Shown here: positions 11,227-23,514 of the stretch, piece after piece | Layout: the number at the start of each line of letters is the position of its first letter | Position numbering within the stretch: position 1 is the first letter of the stretch | The notes under the pieces: model-generated | The model's database searches: none | The model's input: only the letters and a program-made list of their open reading frames with translations | Told to the model about the DNA's origin: nothing | DNA from: Neoceratodus forsteri | Taxonomy: Eukaryota; Chordata; Ceratodontiformes; Ceratodontidae | NCBI GenBank assembly: GCA_016271365.2 | Contig: CM057458.1 | Location: forward strand, 198,868,501 to 198,932,500 | Direction of reading: 5' to 3' | DNA: 64,000 nt | Translations under genes and position numbers: made by a program

Positions 11227-13131
11227 GGTGGTGTGAAAAAAGGCTATGTTGAAAATGTGATGGCAAAATATGGAAAAGTACCAAAGATATGTGTGTGCAT
11301 TGAAGTAATTCAATGGATGCACATAACTCTGGCTTTCTGAGGAATTCCCGGAAAGGTGATTTCACACAGCATACATGCCATTCTGTGCCACAATAGTGAA
11401 CTACATTTTGGGCAGGATGTGAAAAATGACAGCTATACTGTTCATGAGGTGGTGTGTAAAAATGACAATGTTGAAAATTTGGAGTCAAAAAATTGTTAAT
11501 TACCAAAGTTATGTCTGCATAGTAACTGTACAAAGCATGCTTGTAATGCAGCCATTTTGGGAATTTTTGCACCAAATTTTAAACATGGGCTTCTTAGATT
11601 CCCACCATGAACACTGGCACTGTCATTTCATTAATTGGTCCCAAAAGGAGATTTCGCACAACGACCGCACAATCACTTTATAAGTTCTGATTAACGAAAC
11701 AACAGTGACAGTGTTCATGAGGTGGGGTCCAAAGAAGACTATGCTGAAAATTTGGTGAAAAAAAACAAAAATGGCTGAGATAGCAACATAAGTTCAAAAC
11801 ACCATAGACAGGCATTATACAGCACTTATCTAGATTCTTCAGTTTGTGGCTCGGCTTGAAGAGTGCAGACGTGTCCCTGTCCAGAGAAGATCACACTCTG
11901 TTCGACCTCTGGAGCTAAGTATGGGTTAAGCAGTGTGTGTTCAGAGGTGGGTGCGCAGAGGGAGGGTCGGGATGGGGGAGGGAGACAATGCAGAGGATGA
12001 GAAACCATTTTCTTTATTTCAGGGGCAAAAAAAAAAGATGGTGGACTGTTTTCTTTTTTCAGATATGTAAAACAGACATTTCAGGACGCTGGGGTGAGCT
12101 CCCCAATGTGCAACAATACTGCTGGTGTTTGGGGGTATTACATAACTGGGGACACTGGGAGTGGGCTCACCATTGTCCCACCTTGGGGGGAGGGCTACTG
12201 CCAACATGGGGATTGGGCACCCTGATGTCTGCAATGTGGGGGATTGTTGTATTCAGTTGTAGACAGTGGCATGTACTGCTGACACAGGAAGTGGGCACCC
12301 CAGTGTTGGCAAAAACATGTTGTTTTTCCTTTCAAAATAAATATTCTGAGAGTTTCGACTCATGAAGTAGGATTATAGTTCGTATCTCATCATATGAACT
12401 AGGATCTTACGTCATATGACGCTGATACGAAAAAAGGCTTTAAATGTGAAGTAAACCACATTTGAAGGGTAATTTTTGAGCAGCAAAGTGCAGAATGCAC
12501 CTAAGGTGTCCCAATAAGCAAGCTACATGTATTGGTCCCTCCCCAGAACATCATATTGAGAGGTTTCCAAATTTAAATTTTCAGGTAAAACTGAAAACAA
12601 GATGGCGACCATACAAAGAAGGAATTTCCCAATGTGAAGCAGGATTCCTTCTTCATTTCATGTAGCTATATTGTAGTGCTTACTGAGCATGCACAGAAAC
12701 TATTTTTTCCAAATGTTTAAATTGCAATACTTTAAAAACTGCTTATTATTTTTTCACCAGACTAGCGAAAGGCACATCTGTTGGGTAGTCCCCTTCTGCC
12801 CTGAAAATATCAGACCAAAAAAACAAATGGTCTGAGCTGTAGGCAAGTTAGAAGAACAATCCCAGCAAAGTCAATGAGTGAAAACATGTTTTTTCACCTC
12901 TCTGTAACTCAGACAGCACACGTCCAACCAAAACGTAACTTGTTACATCAGGAGATCTGCTCCACAGGACAGTGCATACCAAATTTTGTGCAAATCCATT
13001 GAGCATTTGCAAAGTTATTAAAGTGCAAAATTTTGAGTTTAACATTGAAGTGCCTACTCGACCCCAACTATAGGGGTGCAACCACTCCCCTATAACTATA
13101 GGTGTGCAACCATGCCACTATCATATCTATA

Positions 13132-13141
<10 letters not shown>
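11227..13141 (+). repeat. Composite K repeat, copy 1 (left-truncated)
   Basis: The order is a B part (about 11,227-11,830, built of 'ttcatgaggtggtgt...atgttgaaaat' motifs in both orientations), a G-rich middle (11,830-12,350), then a C part (12,430-13,130, with 'gcaaatccattgagcatttgcaaagttattaaagtgcaaa'-type text), ending at a (TA)n tract. It aligns along its length with 50,450-52,346 and 31,200-33,420. An intron-like unit lies at 11,915-12,022. No protein is encoded. Its left end is cut by the LINE tail at 11,226. Confidence 0.75.

Positions 13142-13221
<80 letters not shown>
13142..13221. repeat. (TA)n microsatellite
   Basis: About 40 TA units, preceded by a short TG run at about 13,131-13,141. 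It separates the C end of composite K copy 1 from block D. The same D start follows a (TA/TG)n tract at 25,304-25,412. Confidence 0.97.
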
Positions 13222-13223
<2 letters not shown>

Positions 13224-15165
13224 GACAAAAATAAATTTACTGACCACCTTCTAGTAGTCTAGCTACAAAGCAATGTGTCAGAGTCCATCCTGTATACACC
13301 AGTAGTACTGATTTTAGTCTTAAGGTGTCAATTGACACTCAAGTCCCTACTGGGTTAAATATTACAAGGTCATCCAGAGAAAAGTGAACAGGTCTAAACC
13401 AACATAGATACTAGACTCAGTACTAGAAAAATCCCTGGGTACCATTGTGGATGTAAAAAGTACAGTTTTATTTTGGAGTATGATGTAGGCAAAGTAATAT
13501 CCAACTGTAACTTCTAGAAAGATGAGCCAACCCTTGTAGCCAGACTTCACTGCCATTAAGTATATTCATTATTTAAACTTTTGATGCATCTCTCACCACT
13601 TTTATAAACATACTTATGTCCTAAGTAACTGTGGCTTCTAGCCTGCCATATGTTACTGAAAGACAGAAATTAGTTTTTGCATTACTTGTTTGTTGCTTTT
13701 GCTTGCTGAAAGCTTCTCTGAGAAAGCATACTTTTTCAAAGTTTAAGTGCAGAGTTTTACTTACAGGAGCAGCATGTCCTGCTTGCAATCCTCAGCATTT
13801 CTTTCTTTTCCTTTTCTTTCCCTCTCCAGTGCCAATTGACCCCCTTCCACCAGTTCCCCAGCCCTGTAACCTCAATATCCTCAAGACTTATGTTCATCTG
13901 GCTGTTCCCCCAGGGCTTGGTCCCACGGTGGGTCACCAGTCCCTATCAGAACCAGGATCCGATTCACATGGATGGCATCTGAAAGCTAGCTGTAAGGCCT
14001 GGAGGAGACTGGTGTTATTCTACTAGTCGGCGCAATTTCCATTTTCTCCCCAAGTGGCATGAGCATGCGGTGGCACCATGACATGCACTGCATGCTCCTG
14101 TGCACCACATGTTGATGCCTGCCATACCCCTCCAGCCTCCCTAGGGTGCCCCAGGTGCTTTTCCCTAGTTGTCGCTAGGGGCCAGACAGACACTGGGCCC
14201 TGCAAATCCCTCCTGCCCTGGAGGAGTAAAGTAGTCATCCATATGTTCAGTCTTTCCTCCCAGCTGGCCCTCTGATGCCCTAAGCTCGCTACTGAACTCA
14301 GGTCACTGGTTTCATGAGTTGAAGCTTTACCACTGTGCCAATGGGCTGGCAATCCTCAACATTTCTAGCACTCAGAGTGTCATGCTGTAAGCACATTTGT
14401 AGCCTTGCTGAGGAGGCTGCAGTTTTGAATGCTGAGGGCAGCTGTTACAATAACATCATGACAGTTGCCCATGCCACTTCCCACAGAGCAAGCCATTGCT
14501 AGGCAATGGTGGGTAATGCCACACCCTGTCAGTATTCAGGGTGTTAGTACTTACTGAGTCTTGTTGGCTTGCTATTCACCCTCTCGTTAACACTAGTTTT
14601 TCAAAAAAATAAAAAAAAGCATACCAACTTTTTATGTGTCAGATACTTAGTTTAGCAATTTGACCTTTTAGAGTGCCGGTGAAGAGTGTCAAGGGTGGAG
14701 GGCAGGGTCAGGGGGCTAGAATGAGTTCCACAACTGACTATCCCCATATTTTCAGTCATAAAAAACTCTATTTACCTTATTTATGTTACTAGACTAATAC
14801 ATGTGCCACAAAAATGTCCTGATGTTATGACTGATGTACACACATTAAAATTTGAAAGGGAAGGGAGAAAAAGTTTCCTTATGTTGTGGGGGAGGGTTCC
14901 AGGTTTTTCTGTTACGTTTTTTTCACAGATATTTTGTTATATAATCCCAGCCAGTTTTTTTAAAACCTCACAAAGTTTGTGTGATAAATAATTTAAATAT
15001 GTTGTAATTTTGCCTATCATTTTGATTGTATTTTATAGTTAACAATTGTGTAGTGATATATACAGTATACATGCATACAGGCCTGTCTAGTTCGCATGTA
15101 TTAATCATAAATACTTCATATAAGGTAAATTCTGTACTTCTAACAGGAGTTCCACTCCTCATCCT
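13222..15165 (-). repeat. Block D, copy 1 (non-coding, 3' of a Penelope-like element)
   Basis: Non-coding sequence that aligns, piece by piece, with 25,413-27,267, 30,033-30,463 and 33,456-33,510. Matching landmarks are 'gaccaccttctagtag', 'ctgccattaagtat', 'ccctgtcagtattcaggg' and 'gtgtcagatac'. In both copies it starts at a TA-rich tract and runs into the 3' end of a Penelope-like ORF on the minus strand. It is therefore either the long 3' region of that retroelement or host DNA in a segmental duplication. It contains a SINE (13,803-14,348) absent from copy 2. Confidence 0.75.
13803..14348 (-). mobile_element. tRNA-derived SINE with 18-bp target duplication
   Basis: Flanked by an 18-bp direct repeat (13,785-13,802 and 14,349-14,366, one difference). 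The paralogous site near 26,690 lacks it. Read on the minus strand it starts 'gcccattggcacagtggtaa' (A-box-like), followed some 30 bases later by 'gacctgagttcagtagc' (B-box-like), as in tRNA-derived SINEs. It ends with an A-rich/AAAG tail (complement at about 13,803-13,823). A long body of about 450 bp follows the tRNA-like head. I do not recognise the named family. Confidence 0.8.
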
Positions 15166-18100
15166 TGTTTAGACCTACTTTCTTGTTCAATGCCTCCAAG
15201 ATGTAGATCCAGAACATTTCCCTCTTACTAGGTTCTTTTCCCAGTCACCACCTCTATGCCACAGAGTTTAAGTGAGGCTGCATTGCATCCCTCAGTGTTG
15301 ACATGTACTGCTACGGGGAATTTCCATGCTTATTCCTGATGTTGCTCTTGTGTTCCCTTATTCTAAATTTGAGGGGTATATAGGTTTTACCCACATAAAT
15401 CTGCTACAGGGTCATTTGATTACATGCACAACATGGTCTGCAGTGCAAGTAATGTGTTCTTTGATGTAAAATGTTCTATTCATTCTTGGATGTTCCACAT
15501 ATTCCTTCTTTCCCATACTACTGTAGTGACAACATCTACTATAGCTATATATATCCCTGGTCTTAAGGGGCTCAGCAACAATTGTTCTCCTTCTTCTTGC
15601 CTATTATGGTGTTCTGTGTGAACACGTTTTTTCTGCAATGGTCAGAAACATGGCAGCTAGGGTTCGATGCTAAAAAGTACAAAGTCATGCACTTGGGAGC
15701 AAGAAACCTGAAAAATGGTAATTGAGTGGGCGAGGTACAGTTGTCCACTACAGAGGAGGAAAAAGATCTGGGGGTGCTGGTAACAGGTAAAATGAACCAT
15801 TCGGCACAGTGTAGGAAAGCAGCAGCAAGAGTTAACAAGATGCTGGGGTGTATAGCAAGAGGAATCACATCCAGGCGAGGAGAGGTCATCCTACTACTGT
15901 ACACATCACTAGTGAGGTCACAACTGGAGTACTGCATGCAGCACTAGTGCCCGTACTTGACAAAATATATCAAATTGCTGGAAGAGGTTAAGCTCAGAGC
16001 AACCAAGATGATCCTCAGGATGGAGGACAAACCCTATGAGGAGAGACCGAGGGTACTTAGCATGTACTCCCTGCAGGATCAGAGGGATGGGGGAGACATG
16101 ATAGAAACCTTCAAATATATAAGGGGCATAAATAAGGTTGGCATAGATGGCATTCTTAAGTGGAGGGAGGGAAGGGGAGGGACATTGGAAGGCACAGTCT
16201 GAAGCTGGAGGGAGATAGATTCAGGAGAGAAATGAGAAGGCATTACTTTATGGAAAAAGTGGTGACAGGGTGGAAAGCCCTGCCAGGGGAGGAAGTGTTC
16301 CTAACATCAGTTGGTGGTTTTAAGAAGGGGTGGGACAGGGTCAAGGGGATGTTCACAAAGAGGGCAAATGAAGGGGTGGGGTCATCAAGCAGGGGCATGA
16401 CCTCAAAGGAGAGGGTAGGGGTGGGAGGAGCAACTGCAGTATAATGGCCTGCTTGCTGCACACCCAAGCAGACTTGATAGACATATGGCTTATATCTGCT
16501 GGCAGTTTTTGTATGTTCATACAGTCTCCTTTTTCTTAGAAGCCAGGATAGGTTTGTTACCAAATTCTGGGATGCCCATTCTTTCCAAGATTCTCCAGTT
16601 CTTATCCACTATTTGTGTGATTTGTTTATTCTTGTTAGAGAATTCTAGAGATAGAACCATCCTATTACCTGTATATTTTTGTTGTCTACCTTGTTATCTA
16701 CCTTATCCTTGAGTAATTCTGTTCAGTTTCTTTGTTTTGATTTGGTGATGGCTTGCCTAACTGTGTTGCCTGAGTACCCTCTCTTGGTTGTTGTCCATTT
16801 TTTCAAGCTCACTTTCACATGTGTTGTCCTCATTGTCATTTCTAATAATCCTCAACATTTCTGAGTAGGGTATGTTTTGGATTAAACGGTGGGGATGGAA
16901 GCTTGTGGCATGCAGAAGAGTGTTTTGGTCTGTTTGTTTTCTCTATTCTATTCCCTTTTTTTTATACACTAAGGTCTCTCTAGGAAGGGTACCTCAGTTT
17001 GACTGTACTCTTGGTAAACCTGAGGTGAACCATGGCAGTGTTTAACAAAATGGGTTATATAGTGGGCTTAACACAAATTGCTCCTCAAATGCATCTATGT
17101 GCAAGTTTGCCTAAGTTGGGGCCATAGTGTTCCTCACTGCTGTCCCTCTTGTTTATGGGATTGGATTTCAAATCAGAAGTAATAGTCGTACACCACCAAC
17201 CTAACTAGTTCAGCTAGCATTGCTGGATCTTTCCTGTGTTGTTCTTTAAGCTTTTCTAAGATAGTCATTGTATTTAGGCCTTACTTAAGGGGATGCTGGT
17301 ATACAGGTCCTTTATATCCATAGTGACAAGGATGGTATCCTTGAGTCCACCCTTCATGTTTTCTTGTCTAAGATATTAATAACGTCTCTTGAGTCTTTAA
17401 GATAAAGATAGCTTTTCATGCTCTCCACTAGAGGGTGTGTGAAAAATTAATATATGATGAAATTTGCTTTAGGATAGAACTGAGGCTTCTCTGGAGTTGT
17501 CGGAATTATTGTACGTATTTTCAGGAAACAACAAAAAATGTGTGTGTATGTGTGGGGAAATTTTGTCAATGATAGGTCCACTTCACATTTTTAAATCTGC
17601 TTTAAATCATGTGCTTGCTCTATAATTTCTTATATGCTGGGCTAACTCCTTTCATTTGGATCTGCTGGTATTTGGGTATAGCTTGTTTCATCTGAAAGTA
17701 ATTTTAAACACATTCTTCTATGCTGCTCCTTATCCATAGTCACTATACCCTCACCTTTATCCACTGATTTCACTATAATGGTTTTGACTTCCTTTAAGGT
17801 TTTGGGTGCTATATTTTCCTGTTTTGTCAGGTTATATTTGGGTCTAGTCTCTATTTGTTTGTGAAGATTTTCCTCTACCTTCTGAGTTACCTTGGTAATA
17901 AAGGCATCTACTAGATTATTAATCCATTTTGGTGGGTTGTAAGAAGACTTTTAATGTAATGTCTGTTTAATTTCTTTAATGTGTGTACCTCCTTCTGGGT
18001 CTCCTCTAGAATGTTATTTTAGCCTAATGCTCCTAAATAATCTGTGGAGGTCGCACATGGTCAGAAATGTGCTAAATGTTTATATAGGGGCAAGAGACAA

Positions 18101-18478
18101 CCCCCTACTTATCATGCTCATTTCTAATTTCGTTACGGCCCTTTTACTAAGATTGATAACTGAATTACTGCTTGCCCCTGTTGCCTCCTCCTCCTCCCCT
18201 TCTGCCTCTGTCTCCTCTCCCTCCTCCTCCCTGACCTGCACCTTGACTGCCTTCCTAGTAGTATGGGTGTCGGTTTTGGGGACCGTATCTGTTGCATAGT
18301 GGTCATGGATCTCTGGGTGTGTATTGTTCTTTGGGTATATATTGTTCCTTTGGGCCTTGAGAAGGGCACCACTTCTGTCTTTCCTCTAAAAAAGGCCGTT
18401 GTTCTGGTCTGGTTTGTATTCTTGTGGATTCTCTGTTGGATGGAATGGTATAGCTGTCCCCACTATCTACTGTAAGCT
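15166..18478 (-). mobile_element. Penelope-like element (PLE), copy 1, interrupted
   Basis: On the minus strand, from the 5' side: a basic N-terminal stretch (RCRSGRRRERRQRQKGRRRR, about 18,250-18,190), RT pieces including KDTILVTMDIKDLYTSIP (about 17,350-17,295), the APTYA-type block (about 17,130) and, after a CR1 insertion, the GIY-YIG endonuclease region (about 15,560-15,180). It aligns with 33,500-35,800, which shows the same blocks more clearly. PLEs combine an RT with a C-terminal GIY-YIG nuclease. This copy has many stops and is dead. The L1 at 18,480 abuts its 5' side. Confidence 0.8.
15640..16510 (+). mobile_element. CR1 LINE 3' fragment nested in PLE copy 1
   Basis: The translation gives GEVQLSTTEEEKDLGVLVTG, ARVNKMLGCIARGITSR, LLYTSLVRSQLEYCMQ, YEERPRVLSMYSLQDQRDGG and YFMEKVVTGWKALP: the C-terminal third of CR1 ORF2, broken by a few shifts. 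The 3' end near 16,490-16,510 resembles the 'tatctgctggca' CR1 tail. PLE text continues on both sides; the uninterrupted equivalent is around 34,000-34,030. The CR1 therefore inserted after the PLE, and after the two PLE copies separated. Confidence 0.88.
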
Positions 18479-18479
18479 T

Positions 18480-20755
18480 GTATATATTTCTTTTTTTTAA
18501 TATGTTTTATTCATATATCTCAATAAACATATACATGTAAAATACAGATTTGTTTCACTTACAAAGTTTTACAATACATGTTAATAGTGCTCTTCCTATC
18601 ATTAATTATTGCATTCATTTACATTATATATGTTTCAAACACGTTCCCCTCTCCCCTCCCCTTACATTATACTTATATATTAGCACAACTGGGGTAGTTC
18701 ATAAAGGGAATAGTGGTGGCTGAATATCTTGAATTTCTTTCCAGATTGGCTCAAGATGCTCTATTAAAGTATCTGTGTCATCCCATAGATATTCAAATTG
18801 GGCAACTTCTGTCATATACCGCCATTTAAAGTAATCAAAAATCACCAATTACTGGTGCATTCCAGTTTTCTAGTATCAATCTCTTTTGTCACCATTGTAC
18901 CTAAATAGTATATTTTCTTATGGTTTTCATGAATTCCAATACTAGTAATATTGTTTAAGATCAATGAATTGAAGAGCAGTGATAAATCACAATTAAGCAT
19001 ATTTGATAACATTTTGTCACCTCCCACCATTTCATTATATATTTACACTCCCATGTACATGGCAAAGGTTCCCCATTACATCACAGTTATGCCAGCACAT
19101 TTTTATTCTATTTTTTTATATTTCCCCAAATTTGGGGTGTAAAGTATGCACTAGCCACTATTGTTTTGGATAACCTTATTCTTAGCATAGATACTGTATA
19201 ATCTTTATTGATTTCAATTGTTAAGTTCCTCCTTTGCTATTCTGTCATATTCAGGGAACTCTCCTGATTCCATCTAGCATTCATATTCTGCCATGGATCA
19301 GCCTCATTAGTGGTCATAATTTCATATATTTTGGGGCTAGTTTTTCTTTTCCCATATTCTAGTTTTTTTCTTGTTTATCTTTAATCCACAATAAATCAAG
19401 GTTTCTTCCCTTTTGAATCTGTTTCCTAAAATGTTCTTTTATTGAATAATATACAAAACATTTTTGTTTGTGGAAAAAAGTGTTGAATTTTTCCAGTGAT
19501 ACAAAGGATTCTCTTTCAAATAAGTGTACCCATCTTAGTACCTCTAGATGTTTTCCTGTTAATAACTTTTGTTATATTGTTATCCTTTTTAATATTAGCA
19601 TTCCCCCAAATGTTTAAATATAACCATGGGAAGAAACCACTTATCTTTACTTTTTTGCTGCCTCTAATAAATAATTTTTTAAAGGTGCATATATTTCAGG
19701 GAACTTTGTACCTTTCTTCATTTCATTTATCCAGTTATCAGGATTATATAAATCCAATTCTTCCAAACAAATAGCTTCTGATATATTGCTTTTAGCTGAG
19801 AGAAAAGCCCATTCCCATAGTATTTTTCATTGATAAGCAACTGCATAGCTAACCTGGTCTGGGCATCTATACCCCCCTCTTTTCCTTAGGTAAATCAACT
19901 GTGACCAAACAATCCTGGGTTTGCCTCCCCTCCACAAAAATTTCAAAAAGATTCTCTGAATATTCCTGGACCATAAAAGACATGGTACCCCAATTATACT
20001 TTGTATTCTGTAAATTAGATATGGCAATTCCATAATTTTTATTGTCTCTATTCTTCCCCTTAATGATAATGACATTTTTTCCCAATTATCTAATAACATT
20101 TTAATTTTCTCTCTGGTTTACTATAATTTATTTTAATTGTTTCAGATTGCTCTTTGGTTTAAATTATTCCTTGATGTTTGCATTGTTTACTCACTGTAAA
20201 TTCCTATGCTATTGTAGTATCTATTCTGTATTGCTGAGCATATATTTCTAATAGTATAGATTTTTGTCTGTTTAATTTATATCCCGATAATAGTCCAGAC
20301 TTGTCTATTTGTTTAATCATAATTGGAATTGTTTTATTAATATCCTGGAGAATTAAAAAGAATATCATCTGCAAAAACATTTACTTTTATTTCTTTATCC
20401 TTCCACTTTATGCCTTTAATCAAATTATCTTTCCTTAATGTAGCCAAAAAAGATTCTAATGAAAGTACAGAAAGTACTTGATAGTGGGCAGCCTTGTCTA
20501 ACGTCATTGTTCATTTTAAAAGTTTCTCCTAAATATGAATTTACCAGAAATCTTACCATTGTATTTTTATATGGTAATGTAATTAGCTTAATCAAGTTAT
20601 GTGGGACACTCCAAGCTTCCAGGGCTTTCAACATGAATTTCCTACATAACAGATCAAAAGCCTTGGGAGGCATCAATTGCTACTGCATGTGATGGACTTT
20701 TATTTCTTTGTACATAATAAAACAGAGATCAAACTCTCCTTGTTGCATTTGTTAA
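18480..20755 (-). mobile_element. L1 LINE 3' half, 5'-truncated
   Basis: On the minus strand the RT palm is visible at 20,676-20,425: KAFDLLCRKFMLKALEAW ... DVRQGCPLSSTFC. The post-RT region is at 20,099-19,827: WEKMSLSLRGRIETIKIMEL ... IFLKFLWRGGKPRIVWSQL, ending GGYRCPDQVSYA. The remainder to 18,490 is poorly readable C-terminus and 3' UTR. The minus-strand 3' end is A-rich (complement ttttttttaatatg at about 18,490), consistent with a poly(A) tail at the insertion point next to the PLE. Dead copy. Confidence 0.85.
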
Positions 20756-20940
20756 AGGGCACCTTTTATAACCCCAGGGCTGGTCTAAGGGTACTTAGAA
20801 ATATACTTCTGGGAGAGTTTGGCACAGTGCTCTGGTGTGCCTTCCCCCTCCCAAGTGCTGATCTCCAACTTCACTATTGTGTGAACTATCACATTTCCTG
20901 GTAGTCTAGTGCCCCCCCAATCCCAGTCCCCACTATCACC

Positions 20941-21575
20941 TGTAATTTATTTATTTATTCAATCTTGGATTTATATACCTTTGAGCTAGAAACTCATTTA
21001 CAAAGGTTCCACAGCTAATGAGAAAAAACAGAAATACAATACAAGACATAAACAAACATACAGTATCTAGGAAGTCTTTGTTACATTTTTTCAAAGAGGT
21101 TTAGCAAACGTGTTAGAAAACAGTTCTGGTCTAAGTGCAGTACATGTGGTTCAAGTGTAGTTATGGCTGTTGGCTCAGCAGAGTGGACAGTTACAGATCA
21201 AGAGACAGATTAGCCAGGTAAGGCTAAGAGGATTACAAGGAATAGGACAGAGGACATTCAGATGGATAGAGATGAGAGCCTGGTTGCAGTTTCAATGGCT
21301 ATGTACTGAAGTTGATGGGGCCAATGAGGCCATGTGGTGGTATGGTCCTTGGAAGGTGGAGTGAAGTGAAGAAGGGAAGTCTGCAGATGGTAGTGAGGTG
21401 GGGGTAGGTTTTGAGCTGGAGGGGTGGTGAGATTCCAGTTGGTGGGTGGGGGGAGAGTAAAGCATGAAACAGTAAGTGCAAAGGTAGACCATGGGGTTTT
21501 CAGGTCAAGCTGGTACAGTTAGGAGTTACAATCACAACTACTGTGTGATGCAAGATGGGTATGAAGCTTTAATTT
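20941..21575 (-). mobile_element. LINE 3' UTR-like insertion with (AATA)n tail
   Basis: This interrupts the tandem units at 20,940 and 21,580. On the minus strand it ends with AAT(AAAT)n (complement 'aatttatttatttattcaa' at 20,945), the layout of a LINE tail. No protein motif is visible, so it is probably only 3' UTR of a CR1/L2-like element. Family not identified. Confidence 0.5.
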
Positions 21576-21816
21576 AAATGGACCTAATTTATGGAATAAA
21601 TATTTAAACATTTCCCTCCTGGTGGTCTAGGGGCCCTCCTTCCCCAAGCCCTGCTGTTAGCTGTAATGGAATAATACTTATATAGTAGCCACCTGGTGGT
21701 CCAGTGGCCCCTCCATCCCGACCCCCACTGTTGCCTATAATGGAATATTATTTATAAATTCCTCTCCTGGTGGTCTAGTGACTCCCCTCACCCCAATCCC
21801 TGCTGTCACCCATAGG

Positions 21817-21957
21817 TACATACATAGATACATAGACAGTGTTGGCAGATAAGGGCCTATGGCCCACCCAGTCTGCCCATTTAAGTTTGTAAGTTCAGTT
21901 TATGTTTTCCAGGAAGTCTGTTGCCCCTTACCCCTGACCTCCAGAATTCCTTTATGT
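21817..21957 (-). mobile_element. CR1 3' tail fragment
   Basis: The plus strand reads 'catacatagatacatagaca', then 'ggcagataagggcc' and 'cccacccagtctgcccat'. This is the complement of the standard CR1 3' end (gggcagact-ggtgggcc...tctgcc...tctatgtatctatg). About 140 bp, minus orientation, inserted between two tandem units of the palindrome. Confidence 0.85.
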
Positions 21958-22190
21958 CATAATGGAATAATATTTATACAGTCCCCATCTAGTGATCTAG
22001 TGGCCTCCCACCCCGATTCCTGTTGTCACTCATAATGAAATAAAATTTATACATTCCCCTACTGGTGGTCTAGTGGCCCCCCCTACCCTGATCATCCCCA
22101 ATCCTAAATGCAGCCAGTGATTGGCACAGCCCATCTTTTACCTCTGCAGCTGGCCACCAGCCTGAACTGTCAGTGAGCACTTACCATATA

Positions 22191-23514
22191 TTTGTTTGTT
22201 TGTTTGTAAAAGTTTATTCCTTACAAGTACAAGGAAAAGGATATCCCAACTGAGTGATTAGACTAATTTACAATGGGATCCATAACATACAAAACACATT
22301 CGTACATACACCTAGTTCTGTAAAATCCACGTCATACAGAATATAGCAATATCAAACTCACGTATAACTTATCTATTAATAACCTGAATAACAACATTTT
22401 CATTTTTTTTTTTAAATGTGAATGTGAAGTCCTAGTGTTAACCATACTTCTTATACAAAATTACTAGAGAGACATCAGCAATAATAATAGGTAACGAAGA
22501 GTGACCATAAAAAGTGCAAACTTTTAGTTACAGCCACAATTGGTTGGTTGAATAGGATTTTGACGTAGCCATCTTTTGATCTTATTCCATGGTGCAATTA
22601 TGTTTGTTCTCAAGTAGTCTGGTAACCCATTCCAAAGCTTGGGCCCACTAACATTTAATGCGGAGTTCCCTCTTGCTGTTCTAGTGTTTGAGATTTCCAA
22701 TTCCAGGTTTTGTGCTGATCGCAATCCTACTTTAGATGTACGTATTTTAAATAAGTCATCCAAGTATATTGGGGACTTTTTCTTTAAGCATTGATGAGTT
22801 AGGTACAATATATGCAAGTTTCTATGCTCTGTAAGTCAACTCCAGTTTAGATCACTGTACATAGTGCACCGATGCGTCACACAAGGAGCATCTAATGCAA
22901 ACCTTGCAAATCTATTCAAGGCAATATCCAACCTCTCTAATACAGTTTTTGACACACTGGCATACACTAAGTCCCCATAGTCAAATAGTGAAATTATTGT
23001 AGAGTTGATAATATGTTTCCTAGCTTTATTTGGTATACATCTTTTCAATCTGTACAATGCTCCTAGTCTACTATGTAATCTTTTAATCAAGTTGTCCACA
23101 TGTATGTCCCATTTTAGATGTGCATTCAACCATACTTCCAAATATCTATATGAGTTTACCTGTGTTAGTGTTTGTTTAATAGATGTTTCAATTAAAAGTG
23201 TGTTTATTGTGATTATCTGCTTATTTCTGAAAACTGCAACCAGACTCTCATCTCTATCTAGATTTTTTTATTATTTAATATTAAATTTTGTGACTTATAA
23301 TACTCCTGTAAAATATCAAAATACCTTTGAAGCACTTTCTGAATTTCCTGAGGGGAAGCACCTTTTGCATACAAAATCACATCATCTGCATATGAGTGGT
23401 GCCTCACCCCCCTTAGGAGGGCACCAGCACCATTCGTATACAGGTTAAACAAGTGCAGACCCAGCACTGATCCTTGAGTGTATATGCTCATGAATAATTC
23501 ATGAGCACATGCAC
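22191..23514 (-). mobile_element. CR1/L2-like LINE fragment at the palindrome centre
   Basis: Minus-strand pieces: QGSVLGLHLFNLYTNGAGAL then HHSYADDVILYAKG (RT, 23,490-23,350); HLKWDIHVDNLIKRLHSRLG, then SLFDYGDLVYASVSK (23,141-22,900); and a C-terminal block ending KLWNGLPDYLRTNIIAPWNK (about 22,640-22,570). The YADD box is intact, but the frame is broken into at least three parts. The 3' end has a (CAAA)n tail (complement tttgtttgtttgtttg at about 22,190-22,207). The 5' side ends in a perfect inverted repeat, 23,485-23,507. The palindrome arms flank it exactly. Confidence 0.85.

Noticed and set aside
13631..14026. 131-codon ORF beginning MASSLPYVTERQ
   Set aside because: It crosses the boundary between block D and the SINE at 13,803, so it is a chance fusion.
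18133..18372. Arg/Gln-rich minus-strand ORF as a separate gene
   Set aside because: It fits as the basic N-terminal part of the PLE ORF, on the same strand and in the expected order.
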